Below, in pieces: positions 62,392 to 64,000 of a stretch of 64,000 nucleotides of DNA. The stretch lies in the NCBI RefSeq assembly GCF_025567045.1, contig NZ_JAOQJK010000008.1:62001-126000 (forward strand), read 5' to 3'. Within the stretch, counting starts at the first letter, position 1, and each line of letters opens with the position of its first letter. A program made the position numbers and the translations under genes. Below the pieces are notes generated by a model. That model was not told where the DNA came from. It searched no databases and saw nothing but the letters and a program-made list of their open reading frames with translations. The DNA comes from Barnesiella propionica. Lineage in GTDB: Bacteria; Bacteroidota; Bacteroidia; Bacteroidales; Barnesiellaceae.

Positions 62392-64000
62392 TTATTTATT
62401 ACTTAAAACCGTGGTAACAACAATACTTCGTTTTCCCGAAGGCGTGATTACAACGCTTTTGACTATTCTCTCTTCGCCTGCAGGAACAGTTATCGTAACC
62501 GGTTTTGTATAAAGTTTATTGAATGCATACGGTATGCGTCCGTCGATGGTATAAAATATATTTGCACCTTTTACGGGCACTTTATAATTCAGAGTATATG
62601 AGCTTGTTTTAATCGTGTCATTTACTGCCCCTATCGGTTCGGGTACGCGATAAGTAAGACCGGCGTTATCAAAGACGGCCAGATGTTCCGGCAAACGGTT
62701 TTCGGAAAAGTCGGCCCAGTTCTTTTTTTCCACCGGAGTCCATGCTATTTCAGATAAAGCCAATATACGGGGAAGTACCATATAAAATGCTTTATTCGGA
62801 GTCTGTATGAATTCGACCCATAAATTTGCTTGTACACCTTTGATATGTTGTTTTTCGGTGTCGTTAAGTTCGCTCGGGGTTGGATTGTATCCGTAGATTT
62901 TATCTAATGTAAGGAACATTTTGTTATTATCGTTGATCGTATTCGGTTCTTCGTCGGAAACGGCCGCTCTTTTATCGAAATACAAGAACTCTCCGGGGGT
63001 CATTATCGCATCATGATGCATCTGTGCTGCCGCGATTCCACCTTTGGTTCCCCTCCAGCTCATGACGGTAGCGTTGGGAGCTAATCCCCCTTCCAGTATT
63101 TCATCCCATCCGATGATGTTCCGTCCTTTTTTATTCAAATATTTTTCTACACGATGTACAAAATAAGATTGTAGTTCATTTTCATCTTTCAGCTTTTCCT
63201 TTTTGATTCTTTTCTGGCAGTAGGGACATTCTTTCCATCGGATTTTAGGACATTCATCACCTCCGATATGTATATATTCCGATGGGAATATTTCTATGAT
63301 TTCGTCCAATACGCCTTCTGCGAATTTAAAGGTTGCTTCTTTTCCCGGACAGAAAACTTCTTTGTGGACATCCCAGTGGCATGAAACTTCGAAAGGACCG
63401 GGATTATCTCCGCATGCCAGTTCGGGATAAGCAGCCAGTGCAGCCGTCGCGTGTCCCGGAAATTCGATCTCGGGGATTACCGTAATATATTTGGATGCAG
63501 CGTAAGCTACGATTTCTTTTGCTTCTTCTTGAGTGTAATATCCTCCGTAGGGAATATCGTCATATGTTTTTGTTTTAGCAATAAGGGTACATTTTCTTTT
63601 ACTGCCTATTTCGGTAAGCAATGGATATTTTTTTATCTCTATTCTCCAGCCCTGGTCATCACTCAGGTGCCAGTGAAAAGTATTTATTTTATATTGTGCC
63701 AAAAGATCAATATATTGTTTGATGAATTCCATGGGAAAAATGTGCCGGCATACGTCCAGCATGGCACCCCGATAACCGTACCGGGGATAATCTTTGATTT
63801 GGGCAAAAGGAACTGTACCGTTTTGATTGTCTATCATTTGTGCAAGAGTCTGCAATCCGTAAAATACTCCCTTTTCCTGAGGTGCTGTAATTATAACACC
63901 TTCGTTATTCACAGTGAGGAGATATCCTTCGGCAGGAACATTGGCAGCGGGATCGAGCTGAAGGGTAAGAGTTCCTCTGTCGCAACTGAGTTTATTAAAA
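62392..64000 (-). CDS. Beta-N-acetylhexosaminidase, GH20 (5' end outside window)
   Basis: The frame stays open to the right edge, so the true start lies beyond 64000; a GTG at 63912 is only an internal codon. About 535 residues are visible: the end of the GH20b N-domain (LTLQLDPAANVPAEGYLLTV), then the catalytic TIM barrel. It begins with YGLQTLAQMIDNQNG and YRGAMLDVCRHIFPMEFIKQ, and has HWHLSDDQGWRIEIKKYPLL and the catalytic Asp-Glu in HIGGDECPK. Active-site Trp-rich IGWDEILEGGL and VMSWRG follow. The last ~75 residues match the chitobiase C-terminal domain (FYTIDGRIPYAFNKLYTKPV). Removes terminal GlcNAc/GalNAc from host glycans or chitooligosaccharides, probably exported. Confidence 0.94.
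   Translation of the reverse strand, partial: FNKLSCDRGTLTLQLDPAANVPAEGYLLTVNNEGVIITAPQEKGVFYGLQTLAQMIDNQNGTVPFAQIKDYPRYGYRGAMLDVCRHIFPMEFIKQYIDLLAQYKINTFHWHLSDDQGWRIEIKKYPLLTEIGSKRKCTLIAKTKTYDDIPYGGYYTQEEAKEIVAYAASKYITVIPEIEFPGHATAALAAYPELACGDNPGPFEVSCHWDVHKEVFCPGKEATFKFAEGVLDEIIEIFPSEYIHIGGDECPKIRWKECPYCQKRIKKEKLKDENELQSYFVHRVEKYLNKKGRNIIGWDEILEGGLAPNATVMSWRGTKGGIAAAQMHHDAIMTPGEFLYFDKRAAVSDEEPNTINDNNKMFLTLDKIYGYNPTPSELNDTEKQHIKGVQANLWVEFIQTPNKAFYMVLPRILALSEIAWTPVEKKNWADFSENRLPEHLAVFDNAGLTYRVPEPIGAVNDTIKTSSYTLNYKVPVKGANIFYTIDGRIPYAFNKLYTKPVTITVPAGEERIVKSVVITPSGKRSIVVTTVLSNK

Overview
The window looks like an ordinary, gene-dense piece of a chromosome from the order Bacteroidales. The evidence is the start of most transcription units, which carry the Bacteroidota promoter signature TAnnTTTG (several with TTTG 19 bp upstream), the lack of Shine-Dalgarno sequences, a fused SecDF, an ATP-type PckA, a TonB-dependent receptor end, many SPII lipoproteins, and several Bacteroidota-restricted families. 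Three secreted proteins end in type IX secretion (T9SS/Por) sorting domains, so the organism should have a T9SS. This fits a Barnesiella/Coprobacter/Parabacteroides-like gut commensal better than classical Bacteroides; the genus is inference. No insertion sequence, prophage, integrase, CRISPR array or rRNA was seen.

Layout. 1-3.0 kb: end of a TonB-dependent receptor, then topA. 3.1-6.2 kb: a WYL regulator, then an operon of ECF sigma factor, probable anti-sigma factor and membrane lipoprotein. 6.3-11 kb: pckA, a secreted protein with a very basic tail, upp, and a YghO-like acyltransferase. 11.2-15.9 kb: a two-gene operon for a secreted FN3 protein and a C10 (streptopain-like) protease, both with T9SS tails. 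16-21 kb: SulP transporter with STAS domain, an AlkZ-like glycosylase paired with a DUF3843-like protein, and a Bax-inhibitor-1 protein. 21.4-24.9 kb: a WD40-like propeller protein coupled to a T9SS-exported amidase. 25-31.8 kb: a RprXY-like two-component pair, argS, a membrane TPR/HTH regulator, and HU.

32-36.8 kb: two overlapping rhomboid protease genes, a membrane-anchored EEP-family protein and an M3 oligopeptidase lipoprotein. 36.9-48 kb: a PAP2 phosphatase, then a minus-strand block rich in information-processing genes (parE-coaD-S41 protease, rnr, gyrB, and tRNA-Glu/rpsT/tRNA-Glu), followed by a DUF2721 gene, recO and tRNA-Arg. 48-58 kb: secDF, an Ig-like lipoprotein overlapping a DUF3108 gene, cysS, and a tcdA-lolD-lipoprotein-DUF3467 run. 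58.4-64 kb: a small cysteine-rich secreted protein, a CPA2 antiporter with universal-stress-like tail, asd, and a GH20 hexosaminidase that runs off the right edge.

Most of the window is housekeeping. I did not find a clear new multi-gene system. The best leads are the membrane TPR/HTH regulator with a lipobox-like signal, the secreted amidase/propeller pair, the overlapping rhomboids, the AlkZ-like/DUF3843 pair, and two small secreted proteins of unknown function (one with a 43-residue tail that is over half Lys/Arg, one with ten cysteines in about 75 residues). Gene starts were moved inward where a TTG or long extension was unlikely: 9092, 13044, 22353, 25638, 32744, 47222, 47351, 55770 and 56846.
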